DNA from: an uncultured Prevotella sp.
Lineage (GTDB): Bacteria; Bacteroidota; Bacteroidia; Bacteroidales; Bacteroidaceae
Length of the DNA: 18,905 nucleotides
Assembly: GCA_905196835.1 (NCBI GenBank)
Contig: CAJJWN010000052.1
Coordinates: 1-18,905, forward strand
Direction of reading: 5' to 3'
The notes beneath the pieces were generated by a model that saw only the letters and a list, made by a program, of their open reading frames with translations, was not told where the DNA came from and made no database searches. Both the position numbers and the translations under genes were made by a program. This document shows positions 7,051 to 13,075 of the stretch, in pieces (positions within the stretch are counted from its first letter, which is position 1; each line of letters begins with the position of its first letter).

Positions 7051-7512
7051 AGCATTATTTAACATCAACGCAGGCACGACGCGCAGCGGCTGAAGGCAAC
7101 GGCGACCACGCGTCGCCGTACTGACATTATGCACCGAACAAAGGGCTATAACATATCAAAACGTCAACGAAAGAATGTCAACGAAAATCCGCAAAACAGA
7201 AAACGGCAGCCCTCTGAATGGCATCCCGACATGGCAAAAGCCACCATCAAAACAGCCAAAGGCCACCTTTTACCATGCCAAAGACGGCCTTTAAGGGTAG
7301 TGAAGACGGCCTTTGACACCATTGAGAGCCGTCCTCACTACCCGTTTGGACGGCTTTTACTCCCCGTTTCAGCCGTATTTCATTGCACACTTTGCCGTCA
7401 AAGACAGTAACGCACACATATTAAAGCATTTACGTTTGCACACTTTTCTTGGCGATATTTCGACCAAAAGTATTTTCATTTCAGAATAACGCAGCCTGAG
7501 AGCGTCATCAGA
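7051..7512. other. gene-free gap between uvrB and the DUF4468 unit
   Basis: These 460 bases lie behind the uvrB terminator and behind the DUF4468 promoter. I see no convincing gene. A perfect 8-bp hairpin (ACGGCGAC/GTCGCCGT) lies at 7099-7119. Bases 7230-7360 hold related words such as AAAGACGGCCTTT and a larger imperfect hairpin, listed separately. Bases 7431-7438 (TACGTTTG) resemble a plus-strand -7 element but lack a -33 partner. A 93-codon plus frame (7129-7410) runs straight through the hairpins and is not accepted as a gene. Confidence 0.5.
7280..7357. repeat. palindromic repeat cluster with AAAGACGGCCTTT core
   Basis: AAAGACGGCCTTT lies at 7280-7292 and a near-copy (AAGACGGCCTTT) at 7303-7314. 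Bases 7295-7310 pair with 7328-7343 over 16 bp with one mismatch and a 17-nt loop, making a stable hairpin. A further GGACGGCTTTT lies at about 7348-7358. The 13-mer is the exact reverse complement of AAAGGCCGTCTTT in the uvrB leader (9763-9775), so the two sites belong to one repeat family in opposite orientations. Confidence 0.65.
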
Positions 7513-7516
7513 AATC

Positions 7517-7547
7517 AAAAAGAAAGCGGAACGTGTGTTCCGCTTTC
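7517..7547 (-). terminator. intrinsic terminator of uvrB
   Basis: Bases 7522-7532 (GAAAGCGGAAC) and 7537-7547 form a perfect 11-bp stem around the loop GTGT. On the minus strand it is followed immediately by five T (7521-7517). The hairpin starts one base after the uvrB stop codon (7551-7549), a compact Rho-independent terminator. Confidence 0.85.
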
Positions 7548-7548
7548 A

Positions 7549-9591
7549 CTATGCCTGTTTCTCTTCCAGCATGGCTTGCAGCCGCAAAAGCTCGTCGCGG
7601 AACTGCGCCGCCTGTATAAAGTCGAGCTCCTTGGCGGCCTTCTTCATCAGGCGTGTGGTGTTGGCTATGCTCTTCTCAAGCTGCCCGCGGCTCATTGTCT
7701 GCACAATGGGGTCGGCGGCAAAGGCCGCGTGCTCCTCCTCTATATACGGCTTGTACTTCGGCGAAGCCGTGGCCGCTTCCGCCTCGACGGGCACCGTGCC
7801 GAGAGCGTTGCGCTTGATGTCCTTGGTGATTTGGCGCGGAGTGATGTGGTGAAGCTCGTTGTAATGCAGCTGCTTTTCGCGCCGTCGCAGGGTCTCGTCG
7901 ATGGTGAGCTGCATACTGGCCGTTATTTTGTCGGCATACATTATTACCTTGCCGTTGACGTTACGGGCGGCGCGGCCTGCCGTCTGCGTAAGCGAACGGT
8001 GCGAGCGGAGAAAGCCCTCCTTGTCGGCGTCGAGGATTGCCACGAGCGACACTTCGGGCAAATCCAAGCCCTCGCGCAGCAGGTTGACACCCACGAGCAC
8101 GTCGAACAGCCCCTCGCGCAGGTCGTTCATAATCTTTACACGGTCGAGCGTGGCGACGTCGCTGTGTATGTAGTTGGCGCGGACGCCGTGGTTCAGCCGG
8201 CATTTGGTAAGCTCCTCGGCCATGCGCTTGGTCAATGTGGTGACCAAGGTGCGCTCTCCGCGCTCGTTGCGCAGCAGTATTTCCTCCATGAGGTCGTCTA
8301 TCTGGTTCTCGCTGGGGCGCACTTCTATTTCGGGGTCGAGCAGTCCCGTTGGGCGGATTACCTGCTCCACCACCACTCCGCCGGCCTCGGCCAGCTCGTA
8401 ATCGGCAGGCGTGGCCGACACGTAGATTACCTGATGTATCATCGAGTGGAACTCGTCGAAGGTCAACGGGCGGTTGTCGAAGGCCGCCGGGAGGCGGAAG
8501 CCATACTCCACGAGGTTGGTCTTGCGGGCGCGGTCGCCGCCGTACATCGCGCTGATTTGCGGCACACTGACGTGGCTCTCGTCGATTACGAGCAGGTAAT
8601 CCTTCGGAAAGAAATCGAGCAGGCAGTACGGCTTCTGCCCGGGCTGGCGGCCGTCAAAGTAGCGCGAGTAGTTCTCTATGCCGGAGCAATGGCCCAGTTC
8701 CTTAATCATTTCCATGTCATACTCCACACGTTCCTTGATGCGCTGCGCCTTGATGGCGTCGCCCTGCTCGTTGAAGAAGTCAACCTGCTTCACCAGGTCA
8801 TCCTGGATTTCGCGTATGGCTATTTCGGTCTGTTCCTTGGAAGTGACGAAGAGGTTGGCCGGATATATCTGGTATTCGTCGAACGAAGCGAGGCGGTGGA
8901 AACTGACCGAGTCAATCTCCTCGATTGAATCAATCTCGTCGTCCCAGAACGAAACGCGCAGCACGTTGTCGCTATACGCCATGAACACGTCAACGGTGTC
9001 GCCCTTCACGCGGAAGTTGCCGCGCTTCAGCTCAATGTCGTTGCGCACGTAGAGGGCGTTGACGAGGCTGCGCAGGAAGGCGTTGCGGTCGAGCCGCTGG
9101 CCGCGCTTTATCGAAATGACGCTCTTGGCCATCTCCACCGGGCCGCCCATGCCGTATATGCACGACACGGAAGACACCACGACAACATCCTTCCTGCCCG
9201 AAAGCAGCGACGACACGGCCGACAGGCGCAGGCGGTCAATCTCCTCGTTGATGGCCAGGTCTTTCTCTATGTAGGTGTCGGTCTGCGGCAGGTACGCCTC
9301 GGGCTGGTAATAGTCATAGTAAGAAACGTAATACTCTACGGCGTTGTCGGGGAAAAACGACTTCATCTCGCTGTACAGCTGGGCTGCCAGAGTCTTGTTG
9401 TGGCTCAATATGAGCGTTGGTTTGTTCACGTTGGCTATGACGTTGGCTATGGTGAACGTCTTGCCCGAGCCGGTAACGCCGAGAAGCACCTGCGCCTCGT
9501 CGCCGGCCAGCACGCCGTCGGTAAGCTGGCGTATGGCCTCGGGCTGGTCGCCCGTAGGACTGTATTCGGATATAAGTTTGAAGTCGCTCAT
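7549..9591 (-). CDS. uvrB: excinuclease ABC subunit UvrB
   Basis: This 680-residue protein is UvrB, the damage-verification helicase-like subunit of nucleotide excision repair. UvrA loads it at lesions and it then recruits UvrC to cut. Visible features are the Walker A motif GVTGSGKT (38-45), the flexible beta-hairpin rich in Tyr that inserts between DNA strands (about 91-116), DESH (337-340, Walker B-like), the helicase motifs with LVGVNLLREGLDLPEVSLVAILDAD and QTAGRAARN, and a C-terminal UVR domain that contacts UvrC (about the last 40 residues). Length matches the usual 660-680. The ATG at 9591 is chosen because MSDFKLISEYSPTGDQP aligns with the family N-terminus; the frame is open further upstream only by chance. 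The gene stands alone with its own promoter, a leader of about 208 nt built of repeats, and its own terminator. Confidence 0.97.
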   Translation of the reverse strand: MSDFKLISEYSPTGDQPEAIRQLTDGVLAGDEAQVLLGVTGSGKTFTIANVIANVNKPTLILSHNKTLAAQLYSEMKSFFPDNAVEYYVSYYDYYQPEAYLPQTDTYIEKDLAINEEIDRLRLSAVSSLLSGRKDVVVVSSVSCIYGMGGPVEMAKSVISIKRGQRLDRNAFLRSLVNALYVRNDIELKRGNFRVKGDTVDVFMAYSDNVLRVSFWDDEIDSIEEIDSVSFHRLASFDEYQIYPANLFVTSKEQTEIAIREIQDDLVKQVDFFNEQGDAIKAQRIKERVEYDMEMIKELGHCSGIENYSRYFDGRQPGQKPYCLLDFFPKDYLLVIDESHVSVPQISAMYGGDRARKTNLVEYGFRLPAAFDNRPLTFDEFHSMIHQVIYVSATPADYELAEAGGVVVEQVIRPTGLLDPEIEVRPSENQIDDLMEEILLRNERGERTLVTTLTKRMAEELTKCRLNHGVRANYIHSDVATLDRVKIMNDLREGLFDVLVGVNLLREGLDLPEVSLVAILDADKEGFLRSHRSLTQTAGRAARNVNGKVIMYADKITASMQLTIDETLRRREKQLHYNELHHITPRQITKDIKRNALGTVPVEAEAATASPKYKPYIEEEHAAFAADPIVQTMSRGQLEKSIANTTRLMKKAAKELDFIQAAQFRDELLRLQAMLEEKQA

Positions 9592-9604
9592 TGTTTTATT
9601 TTCA

Positions 9605-9635
9605 GTTGACAAGCTGACAAGGGACAAGCTGGCAA
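9605..9635. repeat. GACAAGCTG simple repeat in the uvrB leader
   Basis: The plus strand reads GTTGACAAGCTGACAAGGGA then CAAGCTGGCAA, a degenerate tandem of GACAAGCT words, 14 bases from the uvrB ATG. The 14-mer AAGCTGACAAGGGA (9611-9624) recurs exactly at 13036-13049 upstream of the U32-family gene. Related words (TAGTTGACAAAC, AGACAAGCTAGG) occur near 11919 and 12003. Confidence 0.6.
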
Positions 9636-9691
9636 ATGCCGTTTTATGGAGCATTCGCAACCTCCTGATGTTCAGCGCGTTACAAACCGCC

Positions 9692-9780
9692 TTGCAAAAG
9701 GCCGCCTTTCGCATTGCAAAAGACCGTCTTTCAGCGCCTGAAAGGCCGCATATTGCAAGCCCAAAGGCCGTCTTTCATTC
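9692..9780. repeat. array of AAAGRCCGYCTTT mini-hairpins in the uvrB leader
   Basis: Three copies of a 13-mer that folds on itself (five base pairs around CCG) occur at 9697-9709 (AAAGGCCGCCTTT), 9719-9731 (AAAGACCGTCTTT) and 9763-9775 (AAAGGCCGTCTTT). A half copy lies at 9741-9749. The first two sit in 22-bp units that each begin TTGCAAAAG; a third TTGCAAG lies at 9753. The array lies wholly inside the predicted transcribed leader of uvrB. Confidence 0.7.
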
Positions 9781-9805
9781 TGCGCATCGCCATTATCGCT
9801 GGATG

Positions 9806-9837
9806 CAAAGTTAACCATTATTCCATTCATCGACAAA
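9806..9837 (-). promoter_or_regulatory. uvrB promoter
   Basis: On the minus strand TTTG at 9837-9834, a 20-nt spacer and TAACTTTG at 9813-9806 match the Bacteroidota consensus at both elements. Transcription would begin near 9799, leaving a leader of about 208 nt before the ATG at 9591. It is back-to-back with the bamD promoter, about 46 bp away. Confidence 0.75.
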
Positions 9838-9883
9838 AAAGGCAAGTATAAAAACAATTTTTTCTTAAAATCGAAGGCAAAGC

Positions 9884-9914
9884 TTTGCCATTTATAAGAT
9901 AATGTGTATTTTTG
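9884..9914 (+). promoter_or_regulatory. bamD operon promoter
   Basis: TTTG at 9884-9887, a 19-nt spacer and TATTTTTG at 9907-9914 match the Bacteroidota consensus. The predicted start near 9921 rules out the upstream in-frame GTG at 9904 as a translation start and favours the ATG at 9934 with a very short leader. Confidence 0.75.
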
Positions 9915-9933
9915 CAGCCAAATGCGGAATTTT

Positions 9934-10761
9934 ATGAAGAAGAAAGTTCTTATCCCGATATTTGCCGTCATATTGCTTTCAGGATGCGCACACGAATTCA
10001 ACCAGGTGTACAAATCACAGGACTACGCATACAAGTATGAATACGCGAAGGAGTGCTTCGCAAGAGGCAAATACGCCCAGGCAATAACACTGTTGCAGGA
10101 ACTCGTAACCATACAGAAGGGTACCGACAACGCCGAGGAAAGCCTTTACATGCTCGCCATGGCGCAGTATTGCGACATGGATTATGAGGGCGCGGCAATG
10201 ACGTTCAAGAAGTATCGCCAGACTTATCCCAAAGGCATTTACGCCGAAATGGCGTCATTCTACATAGGCGAAAGCCTGTACATGAGCACGCCGGAGCCGA
10301 GGCTTGACCAGACGCAGACGGTCAACTCAATCGCGGCTTTCCAGGAGTACATGGACATATACCCCGAGGCCAAGCTGAAGGACAAGGCGCAGAGCCGCCT
10401 GTTCGAGCTGCAGGACAAGCTCGTGAAGAAAGAGCTGTACTCGGCCGAGCTGTACTACAACCTCGGCACTTACTTCGGCAACTGCACCAGCGGAGGTAGC
10501 AACTACGAGGCTTGCATCATTACCGCGCAGAACGCCATAAACGACTATCCGTACAGCGCGCTGCGCGAGGACTTTGCACTGCTCATAATGAAGAGCAAGT
10601 TTGAACTGGCGGAGCAGAGCGTGGAGGAAAAGAAGCTCGACCGATACCGCGACGCCGAGGACGAATGCTACGGCTTCATAAACGAGTTTCCCGAGTCGAA
10701 GAACAAGAAACTGGCCGAGAAATACATCGCGTCTTGCAAGAAATTTACTGGCGAGGAATAA
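9934..10761 (+). CDS. bamD: outer-membrane assembly lipoprotein BamD
   Basis: This 275-residue lipoprotein has a type II signal peptide (MKKKVLIPIFAVILLSGC, lipobox LSGC, lipidated Cys18). Tetratricopeptide-type helical repeats follow over its whole length; the first is YEYAKECFARGKYAQAITLLQEL and the second runs through AMAQYCDMDYEGAAMTFKKY. This is the layout of BamD, the essential lipoprotein partner of BamA that folds beta-barrel proteins into the outer membrane from its periplasmic face. The 275 residues are normal for Bacteroidota BamD. The ATG at 9934 is preferred over in-frame starts at 9904 and 9922 because of the promoter position and the signal peptide. It heads an operon with rpoZ (28-bp gap) and the DUF4293 gene, an arrangement common in this phylum. 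Confidence 0.9.
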   Translation: MKKKVLIPIFAVILLSGCAHEFNQVYKSQDYAYKYEYAKECFARGKYAQAITLLQELVTIQKGTDNAEESLYMLAMAQYCDMDYEGAAMTFKKYRQTYPKGIYAEMASFYIGESLYMSTPEPRLDQTQTVNSIAAFQEYMDIYPEAKLKDKAQSRLFELQDKLVKKELYSAELYYNLGTYFGNCTSGGSNYEACIITAQNAINDYPYSALREDFALLIMKSKFELAEQSVEEKKLDRYRDAEDECYGFINEFPESKNKKLAEKYIASCKKFTGEE

Positions 10762-10789
10762 CAAGAAAGTATAAAACTTATATAAAGAA

Positions 10790-11125
10790 ATGGATTATAA
10801 GAAGTCAAAAGCCCCTACCAACACAGTGACCCGCAACATCATGGACCTGTGTAACGAAACCGGAAACATCTACGAAAGCGTCGCCATCATCTCAAAGCGC
10901 GCAAACCAAATCTCCGTCGAAATCAAGCAGGACTTGAGCAAGAAGCTCGCGGAGTTCGCGTCTTACAACGACAGCCTCGAGGAAGTGTTCGAGAACAGGG
11001 AACAAATCGAGATATCAAGGTACTACGAGAAGCTGCCCAAGCCCACGCTGCTCGCCACACAGGAGTTCATCGACGGCAACGTGTACTGGCGCGACACGCA
11101 GAAAGACAACGTAAAGGAAGCGTGA
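10790..11125 (+). CDS. rpoZ: RNA polymerase omega subunit (Bacteroidota RpoZ/Rpb6-like)
   Basis: This 111-residue soluble protein matches the Bacteroidota form of the omega/Rpb6 subunit, which helps fold and hold the beta-prime subunit of RNA polymerase. The diagnostic part is NIYESVAIISKRANQISVEI (residues about 27-46), which corresponds to the omega helix with its Arg/Ala-rich turn (E. coli: LVLVAARRARQM). The following helix (QDLSKKLAEFASYNDSLEEVFENREQIEISRYYEKLPKP) and the C-terminal tail are the phylum-specific extension. Its place directly after bamD and overlapping a DUF4293 gene is usual for Bacteroidota rpoZ, which is often annotated only as a hypothetical protein. Assignment is by motif and synteny. 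Confidence 0.82.
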   Translation: MDYKKSKAPTNTVTRNIMDLCNETGNIYESVAIISKRANQISVEIKQDLSKKLAEFASYNDSLEEVFENREQIEISRYYEKLPKPTLLATQEFIDGNVYWRDTQKDNVKEA

Positions 11126-11583
11126 TGATACAGCGTAAACAGACATTGTTCCTGCTGCTGGCAGTGCTCGTATCGATAGCATGTCTGTGCCTGCCCATCG
11201 GCGAATTCGCAACCGGCAACGCACTCGGCGGAAACTCCGTGATGTACAACCTGTGGATAGTACGCCCGGACGGAAGCCATGACTTCTCCGTATGGGCGCT
11301 GTTCGCAATACTGCTCGTCACCTGTCCCATATCGCTGATGGCGATATTCTCATACAAGAACAGGATGGTGCAAAGCCGCTTCTGCATGTTCAACATCCTG
11401 CTCGCACTCGGATGGTACATTGTATTTGCGGCGATGGCCCTCAACACCGGCGGAGCCACAGGCGACTTCAGGGTGTCAATAGCGGCGGCACTGCCAGCAG
11501 TGTCGATGCTGCTTCACTTCATGGCAAGGAAGGCGATATTGGCAGACGAGGCTTTGGTACGCTCGGCAGACCGCATAAGGTAA
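11125..11583 (+). CDS. DUF4293 family four-helix membrane protein
   Basis: This 152-residue integral membrane protein is typical of DUF4293, a Bacteroidota family of unknown function. It begins MIQRKQTLFLLLA, as family members do, and has four hydrophobic helices at about 6-25, 57-76, 87-107 and 115-134. The conserved cytoplasmic segment YKNRMVQSRFCMFNILLA and the C-terminal DEALVRSADRIR tail are present. The loop after helix 1 (about 26-55) should be periplasmic. The ATG at 11125 is used rather than the preceding GTG at 11122 because it matches the family N-terminus and overlaps the rpoZ stop as TGATG, implying translational coupling. It is the last gene of the bamD operon, followed by a hairpin terminator. 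Confidence 0.85.
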   Translation: MIQRKQTLFLLLAVLVSIACLCLPIGEFATGNALGGNSVMYNLWIVRPDGSHDFSVWALFAILLVTCPISLMAIFSYKNRMVQSRFCMFNILLALGWYIVFAAMALNTGGATGDFRVSIAAALPAVSMLLHFMARKAILADEALVRSADRIR

Positions 11584-11607
11584 CACCTATATTATAATAA
11601 TGTATAG

Positions 11608-11648
11608 AGCCGTCGGACGTAAATATGCGTCCGGCGGCTTCTTAATTT
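11608..11648 (+). terminator. terminator of the bamD-rpoZ-DUF4293 operon
   Basis: AGCCGTCGGACG (11608-11619) pairs with CGTCCGGCGGCT (11628-11639) over 12 positions, one a G-T pair, with an 8-nt loop. The following TCTTAATTT is a weak T-tract. It begins 24 bases after the DUF4293 stop. Confidence 0.75.
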
Positions 11649-11777
11649 ATCGACAACCAACAGTATTGCATCCACATAAAAGCGGACGAAGAACGCGTAT
11701 CTTTTGAGCATTTTTATTCAGAAACAGCATACTTGGAACAAAAAAACAAAGTTTTTCCGAAAAAAGAAGCAAAAACA

Positions 11778-11809
11778 TTTGGCCGTTCAAAAAAAACTGC
11801 GTACCTTTG
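11778..11809 (+). promoter_or_regulatory. tRNA-Arg promoter
   Basis: TTTG at 11778-11781, a 20-nt spacer and TACCTTTG at 11802-11809 match the Bacteroidota consensus. The predicted start near 11816 leaves about a dozen bases of 5' leader for RNase P to remove. Confidence 0.75.
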
Positions 11810-11827
11810 CATCGCAATTAAGGGAAA

Positions 11828-11901
11828 GGCCCCGTGGCTCAACTGAATAGAGCATCTGACTACGGATCAGAAGGTTACAGGTTTGAATCCTGTCGGGGTC
11901 A
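11828..11901 (+). tRNA. tRNA-Arg(ACG)
   Basis: A 74-nt cloverleaf is complete. The acceptor stem GGCCCCG (11828-11834) pairs with CGGGGTC (11894-11900) with one G-U pair. The D-stem is GCTC/GAGC, the anticodon stem TCTGA/TCAGA carries the loop CTACGGA with anticodon ACG at 11862-11864, and the T-stem is ACAGG/CCTGT with a 7-nt loop TTTGAAT. The discriminator is A11901. The 3' CCA is not encoded (CAC follows). Anticodon ACG with A34, normally changed to inosine by TadA, reads CGU, CGC and CGA. The gene stands alone with its own promoter and terminator. Confidence 0.95.
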
Positions 11902-11908
11902 CACCAAG

Positions 11909-11952
11909 AAACGCTAAATAGTTGACAAACAGCTGTTTAGCGTTTTCTTTTT
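11909..11952 (+). terminator. terminator of tRNA-Arg
   Basis: AAACGCTAAA (11909-11918) pairs with TTTAGCGTTT (11936-11945). The stem continues inward through TAGTTG/CAGCTG (two G-T pairs) to a loop ACAAA, about 16 bp in all, and TCTTTTT follows. It begins seven bases after the tRNA. Confidence 0.85.
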
Positions 11953-12027
11953 ATATCATACCTTACAACGCCCGCTTTAACGGACAGACAAAAGCGATAA
12001 AATAGACAAGCTAGGACACCGCGCATG

Positions 12028-12058
12028 TTGTCTGTATGCCAGAAAAGCATTATCTTTG
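12028..12058 (+). promoter_or_regulatory. metA promoter
   Basis: TTG at 12028-12030, a 20-nt spacer and TATCTTTG at 12051-12058 fit the consensus. The predicted leader (about 12065-12097) is only some 33 nt, too short to hold a SAM-sensing riboswitch. A purine-rich AAGGAAGGA at 12082-12090 is one of the few good Shine-Dalgarno-like sites in the window. Confidence 0.7.
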
Positions 12059-12097
12059 CATCGTCTTTACATTATATTATAAAGGAAGGAACGACAA

Positions 12098-13015
12098 ATG
12101 CCACTAAGGATACCAGACAAACTGCCAGCAATAGAGGCTCTCAAGCATGAAAACATATTCGTGATGGACGAGTCACGCGCACACGCACAGGACATACGCC
12201 CCCTACGGATAGTGATACTCAACCTCATGCCGCTGAAAATCACTACCGAGACCGACCTGATACGCGTGCTCTCGAACACGCCGTTGCAGATGGAGATAAC
12301 GTTCATGAAGCTGAAAAGCCACACTCCGAAGAACACCCCGATAGAGCACATGATGATGTTCTACAAAGACTTCGACGAGCTGGCCGGTATGAAGTTTGAC
12401 GGCATGATAGTAACCGGCGCGCCCGTGGAGCACCTTGCTTTCGAGGACGTCACTTATTGGCCGGAGCTTACGCAGATATTCACCTGGGCACGCAGCCACG
12501 TCACCAGCACCATGTATATATGCTGGGCGGCGCAGGCCGGGCTTTACTTTCACTACGGCATAGACAAGCACCTGCTGGAAAAAAAGATGTTCGGTGTGTT
12601 CCGCCAATACATGACCGACCCTCTGCTACCTATATTCCGCGGCTTTGACGATTACTTCTACATGCCGCACAGCCGCCACACCGAAGTGCGCAAAGAGGAC
12701 ATCGCAGCCTGCAAGGAACTTAAAATCATAGCCGAGTCGCCCGTCAGCGGAGTGAGCATGGCTATGGCAAGAGGCGGACGAGAACTGTACATAATGGGGC
12801 ATCTGGAATATGCACGCGACACTCTCGACAAGGAATACCGCCGCGACTTGGGCAAACGCGACGACGTGGACATGCCCCTGAACTATTATGCCAACGACGA
12901 CCCTGACAACAAACCGATAGTGCGCTGGAGAGCGCACGCCAACCTACTGTTCAACAACTGGGTGAACTACTACGTCTACCAGGAAACACCGTATGACATA
13001 GACAGCATAAGATAA
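12098..13015 (+). CDS. metA: homoserine O-acyltransferase MetA, predicted acetyl-CoA-dependent
   Basis: This 305-residue cytoplasmic enzyme is MetA, which acylates the homoserine hydroxyl as the first committed step of methionine synthesis. The fold is glutamine-amidotransferase-like, and its catalytic residues are visible: Cys142 in YICWAAQAGLY, with His235 and Glu237 in GHLEY. FRGFDDYFYMPHSRHTE (about 180-196) and the C-terminal WRAHANLLFNNWVNYYVYQETP are also characteristic. Residue 111 (TGAPVE, E111) is Glu. In studied MetA enzymes Gly at this position goes with succinyl-CoA and Glu with acetyl-CoA, so this should be a homoserine O-acetyltransferase despite the usual annotation as succinyltransferase. 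It has its own promoter, and the next gene starts 60 bp downstream with no obvious terminator between. Confidence 0.93.
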   Translation: MPLRIPDKLPAIEALKHENIFVMDESRAHAQDIRPLRIVILNLMPLKITTETDLIRVLSNTPLQMEITFMKLKSHTPKNTPIEHMMMFYKDFDELAGMKFDGMIVTGAPVEHLAFEDVTYWPELTQIFTWARSHVTSTMYICWAAQAGLYFHYGIDKHLLEKKMFGVFRQYMTDPLLPIFRGFDDYFYMPHSRHTEVRKEDIAACKELKIIAESPVSGVSMAMARGGRELYIMGHLEYARDTLDKEYRRDLGKRDDVDMPLNYYANDDPDNKPIVRWRAHANLLFNNWVNYYVYQETPYDIDSIR

Positions 13016-13023
13016 GCAGCGGG

Positions 13024-13049
13024 TTGACAATATACAAGCTGACAAGGGA
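13024..13049. repeat. GACAAGCTG simple repeat before the U32 gene
   Basis: TTGACAATATACAAGCTGAC followed by AAGGGA fills most of the metA to U32 gap. The last 14 bases (AAGCTGACAAGGGA, 13036-13049) are identical to 9611-9624 in the uvrB leader. It is a short degenerate repeat of unknown role. Confidence 0.55.
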
Positions 13050-13075
13050 TATACAACGAAAAAGCAACTCTTACA

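Noticed and set aside
7129..7410. 93-codon plus-strand frame in the uvrB-DUF4468 gap
   Set aside because: It reads straight through hairpins and repeat words, has no promoter or ribosome-binding site that I can see, and no recognisable domain.
7431..7438. TACGTTTG, a possible plus-strand promoter -7 element
   Set aside because: No -33 TTG at 19-24 nt upstream, and no gene downstream before the end of uvrB. A small RNA cannot be excluded, but nothing supports it.
7576..8928. 450-codon plus-strand frame antisense to uvrB
   Set aside because: The minus-strand UvrB is unmistakable, so the antisense frame is a shadow with no recognisable domain.
12059..12097. Possible SAM riboswitch before metA
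   Set aside because: The leader from the predicted start to the ATG is only about 33 nt, too short for any known SAM-sensing RNA, and there is no terminator-like stem.
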